A stretch of 64,000 nucleotides of DNA from an uncultured Eubacteriales bacterium (GTDB lineage Bacteria > Bacillota > Clostridia > Lachnospirales > CAG-274). Both the position numbers and the translations under genes were made by a program. Each line of letters begins with the position of its first letter. Positions within the stretch are counted from its first letter, which is position 1. The notes below the pieces were generated by a model. That model saw nothing but the letters and a program-made list of their open reading frames with translations, made no database searches and was not told the origin of the DNA. Where the stretch lies: contig CAJKOJ010000001.1 in NCBI GenBank assembly GCA_905201505.1, positions 1-64,000 of the forward strand, read 5' to 3'. This document shows positions 53,853-62,409 of the stretch, in pieces.

Positions 53853-55760
53853 ATGGTAAATGTTACTTTAAAGGATGGCAGTGTAAAAGCTTATGAAAGC
53901 GGTACAACTATTCTTGATATTGCTAAGGACTTAAGCGAAGGTTTAGCCAGAAATGCCTGCTGTGGTATGATTAACGGCAATGTTGTGGATTTAAGAGAAG
54001 AAGTTAAAGAGGATTGTGAAGTTGCAATATGTACGTTTGACAGTGACGAAGGTAAAAAAGCATTCAGACATACTGCTTCTCATATTTTAGCTCAGGCAGT
54101 GAAGAGATTATACCCTGAGGCTAAGCTTGCAATAGGTCCTTCAACTGATGACGGATTTTATTATGACTTTGATGATATTACTTTCACACCTGAGGATTTT
54201 GAAAAAATTGAAAAGGAAATGAAGAAAATCGTTAAAGAAAATCTTCCTATTGAGAAATTTGAACTTCCAAGGGCAGAAGCTATTAAATTTATGGAGGAAA
54301 AGGGTGAGCCTTACAAGGTTGAACTTATTAACGATTTGCCTGAAGATGCGGTGATTTCTTTCTATAAGCAGGGAGAATTTACTGACCTTTGTGCAGGTCC
54401 ACACTTAATGACTACTAAGCCTGTTAAAGCTATTAAAATAATGAGTGTTGCAGGTGCTTATTGGAGAGGCAGCGAAAAGAACAAGATGCTTGTTCGTCTT
54501 TATGCAACTGCATATACTAAGGCAAGCGATCTTGAGGCTTATGTGAATATGCTTGAAGAAGCTAAGAAGAGAGATCACAGAAAATTGGGTAAGGAATTAG
54601 GACTTTTCTGTATTTTAGATGAGGGTCCCGGTTTTCCGTTTTTCCTTCCTAAAGGTATGGTCCTTAAGAATACTCTCCTTGATTACTGGAGGGAAATTCA
54701 CAAGAGAGCAGGATATGTTGAAATACAAACTCCTATGATGCTTAACAGGCAGCTTTGGGAGCGTTCAGGTCACTGGGATCATTATAAGGAAAATATGTAT
54801 ACTACAAAGATTGACGATGTGGACTTTGCCATTAAGCCTATGAATTGCCCTGGTGGTATGCTTGTTTATATGCAGGAGCCACATTCTTACAGGGATTTGC
54901 CTATAAGAGCTGGAGAAATTGGTCTTGTTCATCGTCACGAAAAGAGCGGCGCTCTTCATGGTCTTATGAGAGTTCGCTGTTTTTCACAGGATGATGCACA
55001 TATCTTTATGACTCCTGAGCAGATTAAGGATGAAATTAAGGGTGTAGTTGCACTTATTGATGAAGTTTATTCTTTGTTTGGTTTTAATTATCACATTGAA
55101 CTTTCTACTCGTCCTGAGGATTCTATGGGTTCTGATGAGGAATGGGAAAGAGCTACAGCAGGCTTAAAAGGTGCTCTTGATGAGCTTGGAAGAGATTATG
55201 TAATAAATGAGGGCGATGGTGCTTTCTATGGACCTAAGATTGATTTCCATCTTGAGGATTCCCTTGGCAGAACATGGCAGTGCGGTACAATTCAGCTTGA
55301 TATGCAGCTGCCTGAAAGATTTGAACTTGAATATACTGACAAGGACGGAAGTAAAAAACGTCCTATTATGATACACAGAGTTGTGTTTGGTTCTGTTGAA
55401 AGATTTATAGGTATTCTTACTGAGCATTTTGCAGGGCATTTCCCTACATGGTTAGCACCTGTTCAAGTTAAGGTACTTCCAATATCTGATAAATATGCTG
55501 ATTATGCCGCTAAGGTTGAAAGTGCATTTAAGGCAGAGGGAATAAGAGTTGAAACTGACCACAGGGCTGAGAAAATCGGTTACAAGATAAGAGAGGCTAG
55601 AAATGAAAGAGTGCCTTATATTGTAGTAGTTGGTGAAAAAGAGGCTGAAGAGGGTACTCTTTCAGTAAGATGCAAGGGTGAGGATTTAGGAAGCTACAAG
55701 CTTGAGGCTTTCCTTGATGAAATTAAAGAGGAAATTAAGAACAAGACTAAGAGATGGTAA
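53853..55760 (+). CDS. thrS: Threonyl-tRNA synthetase
   Basis: A 635-residue class II enzyme: N-terminal TGS domain (VTLKDGSVKAYESGTTILD), editing domain with HTASHILAQAV and a zinc site, catalytic core (motif 1 near IQTPMML, MNCPGGM zinc Cys, motif 2 VHRHEKSGALHGLMRVRCF, motif 3 HRVVFGSVERF) and an anticodon-binding end. The ATG at 53853 follows AAAGGAG; an upstream in-frame ATG at 53832 overlaps the Shine-Dalgarno context and is less likely. Confidence 0.97.
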   Translation: MVNVTLKDGSVKAYESGTTILDIAKDLSEGLARNACCGMINGNVVDLREEVKEDCEVAICTFDSDEGKKAFRHTASHILAQAVKRLYPEAKLAIGPSTDDGFYYDFDDITFTPEDFEKIEKEMKKIVKENLPIEKFELPRAEAIKFMEEKGEPYKVELINDLPEDAVISFYKQGEFTDLCAGPHLMTTKPVKAIKIMSVAGAYWRGSEKNKMLVRLYATAYTKASDLEAYVNMLEEAKKRDHRKLGKELGLFCILDEGPGFPFFLPKGMVLKNTLLDYWREIHKRAGYVEIQTPMMLNRQLWERSGHWDHYKENMYTTKIDDVDFAIKPMNCPGGMLVYMQEPHSYRDLPIRAGEIGLVHRHEKSGALHGLMRVRCFSQDDAHIFMTPEQIKDEIKGVVALIDEVYSLFGFNYHIELSTRPEDSMGSDEEWERATAGLKGALDELGRDYVINEGDGAFYGPKIDFHLEDSLGRTWQCGTIQLDMQLPERFELEYTDKDGSKKRPIMIHRVVFGSVERFIGILTEHFAGHFPTWLAPVQVKVLPISDKYADYAAKVESAFKAEGIRVETDHRAEKIGYKIREARNERVPYIVVVGEKEAEEGTLSVRCKGEDLGSYKLEAFLDEIKEEIKNKTKRW

Positions 55761-55770
55761 TATAACTTTT

Positions 55771-55797
55771 AAAGGATCGGGTGACCGGTCCTTTTTT
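55771..55797 (+). terminator. Terminator of thrS
   Basis: Stem AAAGGATCGG / CCGGTCCTTT around GTGA, followed by T. Confidence 0.88.
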
Positions 55798-55952
55798 ATT
55801 AAAACATATTTTTATCATAACTGAATAAAAAACATATTAAAAAAATTATTTAACTAACCTTTTTTAAGTTGATTCTTTAATCTAAATTTCATAATTAGTT
55901 CATTATAGGTCTTTTTTGCTATAATATTGTACGGTAAAAATGTTATTTATTT

Positions 55953-56032
55953 CATATCAAAATATTTTGATGTATTTATTGACAGTCTCTTTTGTGTGTA
56001 GTATAATAAACATATCAAAAATATTTGATGTG
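55953..56032 (+). promoter_or_regulatory. arsR promoter with two ArsR-type operators
   Basis: Palindromes at 55953-55974 (cores ATCAAAAT/ATTTTGAT) and 56011-56032 (ATCAAAAATATTTGAT) flank and follow a promoter with TTGACA (55979-55984), 17 bases and TATAAT (56002-56007). The second box lies at the transcription start, the first directly upstream of -35. Confidence 0.82.
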
Positions 56033-56042
56033 AGGTGAAAGT

Positions 56043-56333
56043 ATGGCAAATGATTATAAAATAGATGCAAAAATTTTTAAGGCTCTTTGTGATGAAAAAA
56101 GGCTTTGCATATTGGAACTTTTAAGAAGCGGTGAGAAGTGTGCTTGTGTTTTAATTAATAATACGCATATAAGTCAATCGGCTTTATCTTATCATATGAA
56201 AGTATTATGTGAATCCGGTATTGTAGAAAGCAGACAGGAGGGAAAATGGACACACTATAGAATTAGTAAAAGAGGAAGAGAAAATGCCATTAATCGTCTG
56301 TTAAGTATAACCTCATTTGATTTGGTGGATTAA
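56043..56333 (+). CDS. ArsR-family metalloregulator
   Basis: A 96-residue winged helix: IFKALCDEKRLCILELLRSGEKCACVL, then HISQSALSYHMKVLCESGIVESRQEGKWTHYRIS. The C-x-C in KCACVL lies at the position of the As(III)-sensing cysteines of ArsR (ELCVCDL). It probably represses its own operon until arsenite or a similar metalloid binds. GAGGTGAAAGT precedes the ATG. Confidence 0.92.
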   Translation: MANDYKIDAKIFKALCDEKRLCILELLRSGEKCACVLINNTHISQSALSYHMKVLCESGIVESRQEGKWTHYRISKRGRENAINRLLSITSFDLVD

Positions 56334-56385
56334 ATAGAATATTTTAAATAAAGTCATCTTATAGGTGGCTTTTATAAAACTTCAA

Positions 56386-56407
56386 TACATCAAAAAATGT
56401 TGATATA
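56386..56407 (+). promoter_or_regulatory. Third ArsR-type operator, before the permease gene
   Basis: ACATCAAAAAATGTTGATAT, an imperfect palindrome like the two before arsR, 25 bases before the permease start. It may let the regulator separately control the permease and thioredoxin genes. Confidence 0.7.
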
Positions 56408-56431
56408 TAAAATAAAAATGGAGGTGTTTTT

Positions 56432-57445
56432 TTGAACGCATTAAAAATACTTTTTTTGTTTATTCAAGATCAGATACTTGGTATGAAATGGCTAAATGAA
56501 TTAATAGGGCATTTTATTTCTGTATTGGGATTGGATATAAATACAAGATTAGGAGGCAGTATTCAATTTTTCCTTTATGATGTAATTAAAATTACAGTTT
56601 TATTATGCTTATTGATTTTCATTATATCATATATACAAAGTTACTTTCCTCCTGAAAGAAGCAGAAAAATTTTAGGAAAGTTTCATGGTGTAGGAGCTAA
56701 CATTGTTTCTGCTCTTTTAGGCACCGTAACACCGTTTTGTTCTTGTTCATCTATACCACTGTTCATCGGTTTTACAAGTGCAGGACTTCCTTTAGGAGTA
56801 ACATTTTCGTTTTTGATTTCCTCTCCTATGGTTGACTTGGGAAGTCTGGTTTTATTAATGAGTATATTTGGAATGAAAGTTGCATTTGTTTATGTTGTAA
56901 TAGGACTAGTTATTGCTGTTTTAGGAGGAACTGTGATTGAAAAAATGCATATGGAAAAGTATGTTGAAGAATTTATCAAAAATAGTGGTAGTGTAGATAT
57001 TGAATCTCCGGCACTTACAAAAAAAGAAAGAATTGTTTATGCAAAAGAACAAGTTGCCGGTACATTTAAGAAAGTATTTCCATATATATTGATAGGTGTT
57101 GCTATTGGTGCACTTATTCACAATTGGATACCGGAAGTATGGATTAAATCTATATTGGGAAGCAATAATCCTTTTGGGGTTGTTCTTGCAACTTTAGTGG
57201 GTGTTCCTATGTACGCGGATATTTTCGGGACAATTCCTGTTGCAGAGGCTTTGCTTTCAAAAGGGGCACAGCTGGGGACAATTCTCGCTTTTATGATGGC
57301 TGTAACAACTTTGAGTTTACCATCAATGATTATGCTGAAAAAAGCTGTAAAACCAAAGTTACTGGCTTTATTTATAGCTATTTGTACAATAGGAATTATA
57401 GTTGTAGGTTATATGTTTAATTTGTTTCACGCATTTTTAATTTAA
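56432..57445 (+). CDS. Permease of the ArsP/DUF318 (UPF0718) family
   Basis: A 337-residue membrane protein with about eight helices. It has the hallmark TPFCSCSSIPLFIGFTSAGLPLGVTFSFLISSPM and a second half-repeat VGVPMYADIFGTIPVAEALLSKG. Family members such as ArsP export organoarsenicals (trivalent methylarsenite, roxarsone). A TTG start is chosen because GGAGGTG stands 7 bases upstream. The third operator precedes it. Confidence 0.88.
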   Translation: MNALKILFLFIQDQILGMKWLNELIGHFISVLGLDINTRLGGSIQFFLYDVIKITVLLCLLIFIISYIQSYFPPERSRKILGKFHGVGANIVSALLGTVTPFCSCSSIPLFIGFTSAGLPLGVTFSFLISSPMVDLGSLVLLMSIFGMKVAFVYVVIGLVIAVLGGTVIEKMHMEKYVEEFIKNSGSVDIESPALTKKERIVYAKEQVAGTFKKVFPYILIGVAIGALIHNWIPEVWIKSILGSNNPFGVVLATLVGVPMYADIFGTIPVAEALLSKGAQLGTILAFMMAVTTLSLPSMIMLKKAVKPKLLALFIAICTIGIIVVGYMFNLFHAFLI

Positions 57446-57459
57446 AATGGAGGTATAAA

Positions 57460-57798
57460 ATGAAATTATTTGGAAAAAAAGAAAAAGGTAAAACTAATTG
57501 TTTTGACAAAAATAGTATTGAGAAAACTAGGCAAAATACAGAACATATAAAATCAGAAAAAGAAATTAAAATTTTAGGTTCAGGCTGTGCAAAGTGTATT
57601 GCCCTGGAAAATTTGGTGCAAAAAGCGATAGAAGAGTCAGAGCTTGATTTTAAAATTGAACATATAACAGATTTTGTTGATATTGCAAGTTATGGCGTGA
57701 TGTCAACTCCTGCACTTGTAATAAATGGTAAGGTTGTATCCTGTGGTAAAATGCTTTCTATTGATGAAATAAAGAAAATTTTAGATGAGAATATATAG
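57460..57798 (+). CDS. Small thioredoxin-like protein
   Basis: 112 residues: a Lys-rich start (1-40) followed by a thioredoxin fold of the small archaeal type (redox-active disulfide protein 2): IKILGSGCAKCIAL with CAKC, MSTPALVINGKVV with the cis-Pro, GKMLSIDEIKKIL. Often next to DUF318 permeases; it may reduce the permease or its metalloid cargo. GGAGGTATAAA precedes the ATG, 14 bases after the permease stop. Confidence 0.88.
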   Translation: MKLFGKKEKGKTNCFDKNSIEKTRQNTEHIKSEKEIKILGSGCAKCIALENLVQKAIEESELDFKIEHITDFVDIASYGVMSTPALVINGKVVSCGKMLSIDEIKKILDENI

Positions 57799-57945
57799 TG
57801 ATAGGGCTAAATTAAAAATATAATTTGTTTGTGAATATATTGCTGTAAATAAGGGTAATTTGAAATTTATTATTGACAAATGTGAGTGATGAGGTTTTTT
57901 TGAAAGTATTTATTGATTAAAAAAGATTTGCACAATGAGTTAAGC

Positions 57946-57977
57946 AAAAAGGTCAGTTCAAAAGAACCGACCTTTTT
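57946..57977. terminator. Bidirectional terminator
   Basis: Stem AAAAAGGTCAGTTC / GAACCGACCTTTTT (one mismatch), loop AAAA. Lies between the thioredoxin gene (+) and a convergent minus-strand gene. Confidence 0.85.
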
Positions 57978-58024
57978 TGTAAGCAAATGATATGAAATAT
58001 TAAGAATAAGGACAATATATGGAG

Positions 58025-58951
58025 TTAATTTAATAGTTGAAGTTCGTCTGTTTCGGGGTTGTAAATGTAGTGTAACTCTTCAATGTTGGCTCTGCCGTTT
58101 GTAAAGTTAGCAACTGATAAATAAATTTTATTGCCTGTAATATTAGTGGAATAAAGTTCATTGTGTCCTTTTTCAGGAGTAATTGTTAATATTTCCTGAA
58201 GTGTACCTACTTCATTAATACTGTAAATATTAGCTGAAAAATCACAGGCATATATTTTATTATCAATAGAACCAATAAGATCGATGGATGAGGCACCTGT
58301 TCCTGTTGTCATTCCTGTTGACTTGTTAAGAATTGTAATACCTTGTGAAGTTTCAATATAAATGCTTTTATCATTTACTATGCAGTTATAAATATTGTTG
58401 GTTTTAGATAAATACAAGAGTTTTTTGTTTACAGGATTATTTATATTTTGTCTGTATAGTTTACTAATTCTTTTGTCACTTACGGAAAAATATATATAAT
58501 CAGAGTTGATGCAATATAATCTCAGTGAATATTTATTACTGTGAGTGAGGTGTTTTGTAACCTGCAGGGTATCAGTATCAATACTGCAAAGCATATCAAA
58601 ATCATCGTTTGTATGGTCAACATAATAAATTATACCGCAGCAGTACATTACATTATCGGCATAACAATTCTTTATTAGCGTCATATCTGACAAATCCTTT
58701 TTGCAGCGGTAAATGCCTTCTTCAGCTTTATTTTCTGAAAAATATACATAATATATATAATCTTCTGTAACATAAAAATCAGCCATTCTTTCAGGCAAAT
58801 AAACATCGCCTATGGGGCTATAATTTGAATAAAGTACCCCGTCGCTTTCCATAAGTGTGCTTGAAAACGGCTCGCTGTCAGCAGCATATACAAATACACT
58901 AATAAATAAAGCCGTAAAAAAAGCAGTTAATAACCCTAAAAAATTTTTCAT
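58025..58951 (-). CDS. Secreted DUF5050-like beta-propeller protein
   Basis: A 308-residue protein with a signal peptide (1-23, VYA-AD). The rest shows repeated short units such as YYVYFSENKAEEGIYRCKK, IYYVDHTNDDFDMLCSID, IYFSVSDKRISKLYRQ, IYACDFSANIYSINE and IYLSVANF, which resemble DUF5050/beta-propeller blades. No enzymatic motif was seen. GGAGGTATTATT precedes the ATG at 58951; the frame extends ten codons further. Function unknown. Confidence 0.75.
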   Translation of the reverse strand: MKNFLGLLTAFFTALFISVFVYAADSEPFSSTLMESDGVLYSNYSPIGDVYLPERMADFYVTEDYIYYVYFSENKAEEGIYRCKKDLSDMTLIKNCYADNVMYCCGIIYYVDHTNDDFDMLCSIDTDTLQVTKHLTHSNKYSLRLYCINSDYIYFSVSDKRISKLYRQNINNPVNKKLLYLSKTNNIYNCIVNDKSIYIETSQGITILNKSTGMTTGTGASSIDLIGSIDNKIYACDFSANIYSINEVGTLQEILTITPEKGHNELYSTNITGNKIYLSVANFTNGRANIEELHYIYNPETDELQLLN

Positions 58952-59189
58952 AATAATACCTCCTGAGTTAAATTTATACATTAAGTATAAATTTAATAAA
59001 TACTTTTGTCAATAAAATTTATAATTTTACATAAATTTATTTGCTAATTGTCATGTTGGCATTAAATGCAAATGATAAAATTAATGTAGATTTTTGTAAT
59101 AATTTTGCTTTAAATAAAAGGAATAAAACTATTGATTTTTAAGGAATATTGTACTAATATTAATATAAATAAAGTATAGGGAGAATATT

Positions 59190-60047
59190 ATGGATTTATC
59201 AATAGTTATTGTGAATTACAATACAAGAATTCTGACTACCCAGACAGTTAAGTCAGTCATTGCTTCAACAAGAGGCATTGATTATGAAATCATTGTAGTT
59301 GACAACTCATCAAAGGTAAGTGAATATTTTGAAATGGAGGATAAACGTATAAAAATTCTCTCTAAAGTTGATAACAAAGGCTTTGGACATGCCTGCAATA
59401 TTGGGGCAAATATTGCAATTGGCAGATATATATTGTTCCTTAATTCAGATACAATAATGTCAGATGGTACGCTTAAAGGTGCTGTTGAATATATGGATAT
59501 GCACAGTGATATTGGATGTCTGGGAATAAAAACTTTGTTAAAGGACGGAAGCTTTGACCACGGATGCAAAAGGGGGTTTCCAACACCGTTTAACAGCTTG
59601 TGCTATGTGCTGAAGTTAGATAAGATGTTCCCTAAAATTCAGAAATTCGGTGGATATACTCTTAATTATTTAAGCCCGGATGAAACAAATGAAGTTGACA
59701 GTGTAAGCGGTGCATTTATGTTAATTCCAAGAAGAGTAATAGGCAAAGTCGGTTTGTTTGATGAAAGCATATTTATGTATGGGGAGGATATTGACCTTTG
59801 TTACAGAATAAAGCAGGCAGGTTTTAAGGTTGTTTATTATGCTGATGTGAGTATGACCCACCTTAAAGGGCAGAGTGGTCTGCATACAAAAAATACTTTG
59901 GTAATAAAGCATTTTCATAACGGAATTAAAAGATTTTATGATATGTATTACCGTGATAAACACAATATAGCAGTAACATTTTTAATGCATTTGGCAATTA
60001 ATATAAGATACATTTTAGCTTTAGCAGTTTCAAAGATAAGAAGGTAA
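59190..60047 (+). CDS. Family 2 glycosyltransferase 1 (rhamnosyltransferase-like)
   Basis: A 285-residue inverting GT-A enzyme: DLSIVIVNYNTRILTTQTVKSVI, DNKGFGHACNIG, LFLNSDT (nucleotide-sugar/metal motif), SGAFMLIPRRV and MYGEDIDLCYRIKQAGFKVVYY. The NYN and EDIDLCYR patterns are typical of the WbbL/RfbF-type rhamnosyl or related transferases. First of three GT2 genes in one operon. GGGAG precedes the ATG. The acceptor is unknown. Confidence 0.88.
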   Translation: MDLSIVIVNYNTRILTTQTVKSVIASTRGIDYEIIVVDNSSKVSEYFEMEDKRIKILSKVDNKGFGHACNIGANIAIGRYILFLNSDTIMSDGTLKGAVEYMDMHSDIGCLGIKTLLKDGSFDHGCKRGFPTPFNSLCYVLKLDKMFPKIQKFGGYTLNYLSPDETNEVDSVSGAFMLIPRRVIGKVGLFDESIFMYGEDIDLCYRIKQAGFKVVYYADVSMTHLKGQSGLHTKNTLVIKHFHNGIKRFYDMYYRDKHNIAVTFLMHLAINIRYILALAVSKIRR

Positions 60048-60050
60048 CTT

Positions 60051-60956
60051 ATGATGAAAGTTGAAATTTTAATGGCAGTATATAATGGTGAAAAATACAT
60101 TGACAGGCAAATTGAAAGTATTATTGAACAGACTTATCAGGATTGGACGCTTTATATAAGAGATGATGCGTCAACTGATAATACAATGGTAGTTGTGAGA
60201 CAGTATGCAAGAAAATATCCTGACAAAATAAAATTTTTTGTAAACCGTGAAAATTCCGGAAGTCCAAAGTCTAACTTTTTTGAAATGATCAGGGGTTCTC
60301 AAGCTGATATTGTTTTTACATGTGATCAGGACGATATATGGGAAAATGATAAAATAGAAGTAACATTAAAGGAATTTGAAAACATAGACCGTCCTTTGCT
60401 TGTACATACTGATTTAACAGTTATTGATGAGAATGAAAAGGTTTTGTCAAAGTCAATGATTAAAAGTCAGCATATAGATATAACAAAGAATGCTTTGAAT
60501 AATTTGCTTGTGCAGAATATTGTTACAGGATGTACTATGGCATTTAACAGAGCTTTAATTGACATTTTAAGAGAGCCTGATATGATACCTGTCCATGATT
60601 GGTGGATTGCTGCAACGGCGGCTGTATTTGGAGAAATCAGATTTATTGATAAATGTACGGTAAGATATAGGAAGCATAGTAATAATGTATGCGGTGCACA
60701 GAATATGGATAGTATTGGTTACATTGCCAGGAGGGCAGCAGACAGAGACAGAGCTAGAAAAATGCTTGAGTTTGGATATGTGTTGGCTGTAGAGTTAATG
60801 GAAAAATATAAAATGCCATATAAATATAATTCTATGTTAAAAGATTATGCAGGAATGGCAGAGAAAAATAAGATACAGAAAATAATAACTGTCTGTAAAT
60901 ATGGTGTGTGGAAAAGCGGATTAATAAGAAAAGCTGGACAAATAATTTTTATGTAA
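60051..60956 (+). CDS. Family 2 glycosyltransferase 2
   Basis: A 301-residue GT-A enzyme: ILMAVYNGEKYIDRQIESIIEQTYQDWTLYIRDDAST, then FTCDQDDIWENDKIE (DQDD metal motif), VTGCTMAFNRAL and PVHDWWIA. Similar to capsular or rhamnan galactosyl/rhamnosyl transferases. Three bases after the first transferase gene; no membrane helix. Confidence 0.88.
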   Translation: MMKVEILMAVYNGEKYIDRQIESIIEQTYQDWTLYIRDDASTDNTMVVVRQYARKYPDKIKFFVNRENSGSPKSNFFEMIRGSQADIVFTCDQDDIWENDKIEVTLKEFENIDRPLLVHTDLTVIDENEKVLSKSMIKSQHIDITKNALNNLLVQNIVTGCTMAFNRALIDILREPDMIPVHDWWIAATAAVFGEIRFIDKCTVRYRKHSNNVCGAQNMDSIGYIARRAADRDRARKMLEFGYVLAVELMEKYKMPYKYNSMLKDYAGMAEKNKIQKIITVCKYGVWKSGLIRKAGQIIFM

Positions 60957-60983
60957 TTATAAACGGAAATGAGGTAAGAGCAA

Positions 60984-62366
60984 ATGCTTTTAAATAAAAT
61001 TGTTAATTATGGTAAGAATAGAGGCTTTAGAGCTCTTACTCTTAAAATAGGTGAAAGAATTAAATACAAAATAGAAACAGATAAATATATGAGAGAGAAT
61101 ATTCCTGATGATGAAACGCTTAAAATGCAGAGACTTGAAAAATTTGAAAAGCCTGTTAAAATCAGTGTTTGTGTTCCTGTTTATAATACTGATAAAAAGA
61201 TGCTTGAAGATATGCTTATGTCTGTTTTAAATCAGACATATTCAGACTGGGAACTCTGTATTGCCGACGGCAGTACCAGTAATTATGGATATATTGAAAG
61301 TATAGTAAGAGGAATAAACGATAAAAGAATTAAATATGAAAAACTTGATATAAATATGGGTATTGCAGACAACAGTAATGCCGCCTGTTCTCTGGCAACA
61401 GGTGAATATATTGCATTGCTTGACCATGATGATGTGTTGTCTCCCGATGCTTTGTATGAGGTAAGGCTTGCAATTGACAAAGGTGCTGATTATATATACA
61501 GTGATGAAGCCAGCTTTTCTAAAAGTTATCAAAATCCTGATATTATTCATTTTAAACCTGAGTTTTCTATGTTTAATTTAAGGGGTAATAATTATATATG
61601 TCATTTGTCAGTATTTAAAAGAAAAAAATTTGAAGAAGTCGGAGGATTCAGAAGAGGATTTGACGGAAGTCAGGATCATGATCTTATTTTAAGACTTTGT
61701 GAAGTTTCTGAATATATATATCATATACCTAAAGTACTTTACTATTGGAGAGTACACAACAATTCTGTTGCAAGTGATATAAGTGTTAAGCCATATTGTA
61801 TAACTACAGGCATAATGGCTGTGGAAAGTCATTTAAACAGAATGAAAATAAGCGGCACAGTATCAACTGCTGTTGAAAATGCTGCTGTGTACAGAGTAAA
61901 GTATACCTGTCTTATTAAGCCGGCAATAATCAATAATATTGAAAATATAAAGGGAGTAACAAATGAGTATATTATTGTTGCAAAGCCTGATTTAAAATTT
62001 GGTGCAGGTGCAGTAAATGAGATATGTCAGATTTTGCAGCTTGAAAATGTTGGTATGGTAGGCGGAATGGTTGTGAAAAACGGCAAAATACAGCATGCAA
62101 CTCTTACTGAGAAAAACGGCAAAGTATATTCGGAGTATGCAGGAACGTCTATAATGAGTGATGGATATATGAAAAGGCTCAAGTATGCTCAGGGGGCAGA
62201 TTATCTGCCTTGCCAGTTTTTTGGCATAAGAAAATCTGTACTTGAAAATATGATGTATTTTGAAGATAACCTTTGGGAAGATGACAAAGTTATGGATATG
62301 TGCAGAAAGTTGAAAAAGTATAATTATGATATTGTTTTTAATCCATGGGCTGTTGCTGAAAGGTGA
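60984..62366 (+). CDS. Family 2 glycosyltransferase 3
   Basis: A 460-residue protein. N-terminal helical lead-in (1-60), a GT2 core (ISVCVPVYNTDKKMLEDMLMSVLNQTYSDWELCIADGST, IALLDHDDVLSPDALYEV, GGFRRGFDGSQDHDLILRL) and a second module (about 300-460) that looks like a reduced transferase domain without the DxD core. It starts after GAGGTAAGAGCAA. The terminator stem begins on the last base of its stop codon. Confidence 0.85.
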   Translation: MLLNKIVNYGKNRGFRALTLKIGERIKYKIETDKYMRENIPDDETLKMQRLEKFEKPVKISVCVPVYNTDKKMLEDMLMSVLNQTYSDWELCIADGSTSNYGYIESIVRGINDKRIKYEKLDINMGIADNSNAACSLATGEYIALLDHDDVLSPDALYEVRLAIDKGADYIYSDEASFSKSYQNPDIIHFKPEFSMFNLRGNNYICHLSVFKRKKFEEVGGFRRGFDGSQDHDLILRLCEVSEYIYHIPKVLYYWRVHNNSVASDISVKPYCITTGIMAVESHLNRMKISGTVSTAVENAAVYRVKYTCLIKPAIINNIENIKGVTNEYIIVAKPDLKFGAGAVNEICQILQLENVGMVGGMVVKNGKIQHATLTEKNGKVYSEYAGTSIMSDGYMKRLKYAQGADYLPCQFFGIRKSVLENMMYFEDNLWEDDKVMDMCRKLKKYNYDIVFNPWAVAER

Positions 62367-62407
62367 CCTTATATTTGGCTTTAAAAGCCAAATATAAGGT
62401 TTTTTTG
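62366..62407 (+). terminator. Terminator of the glycosyltransferase operon
   Basis: Perfect 16-base stem ACCTTATATTTGGCTT / AAGCCAAATATAAGGT, 3-nt loop, then TTTTTT. Confidence 0.93.
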
Positions 62408-62409
62408 AT

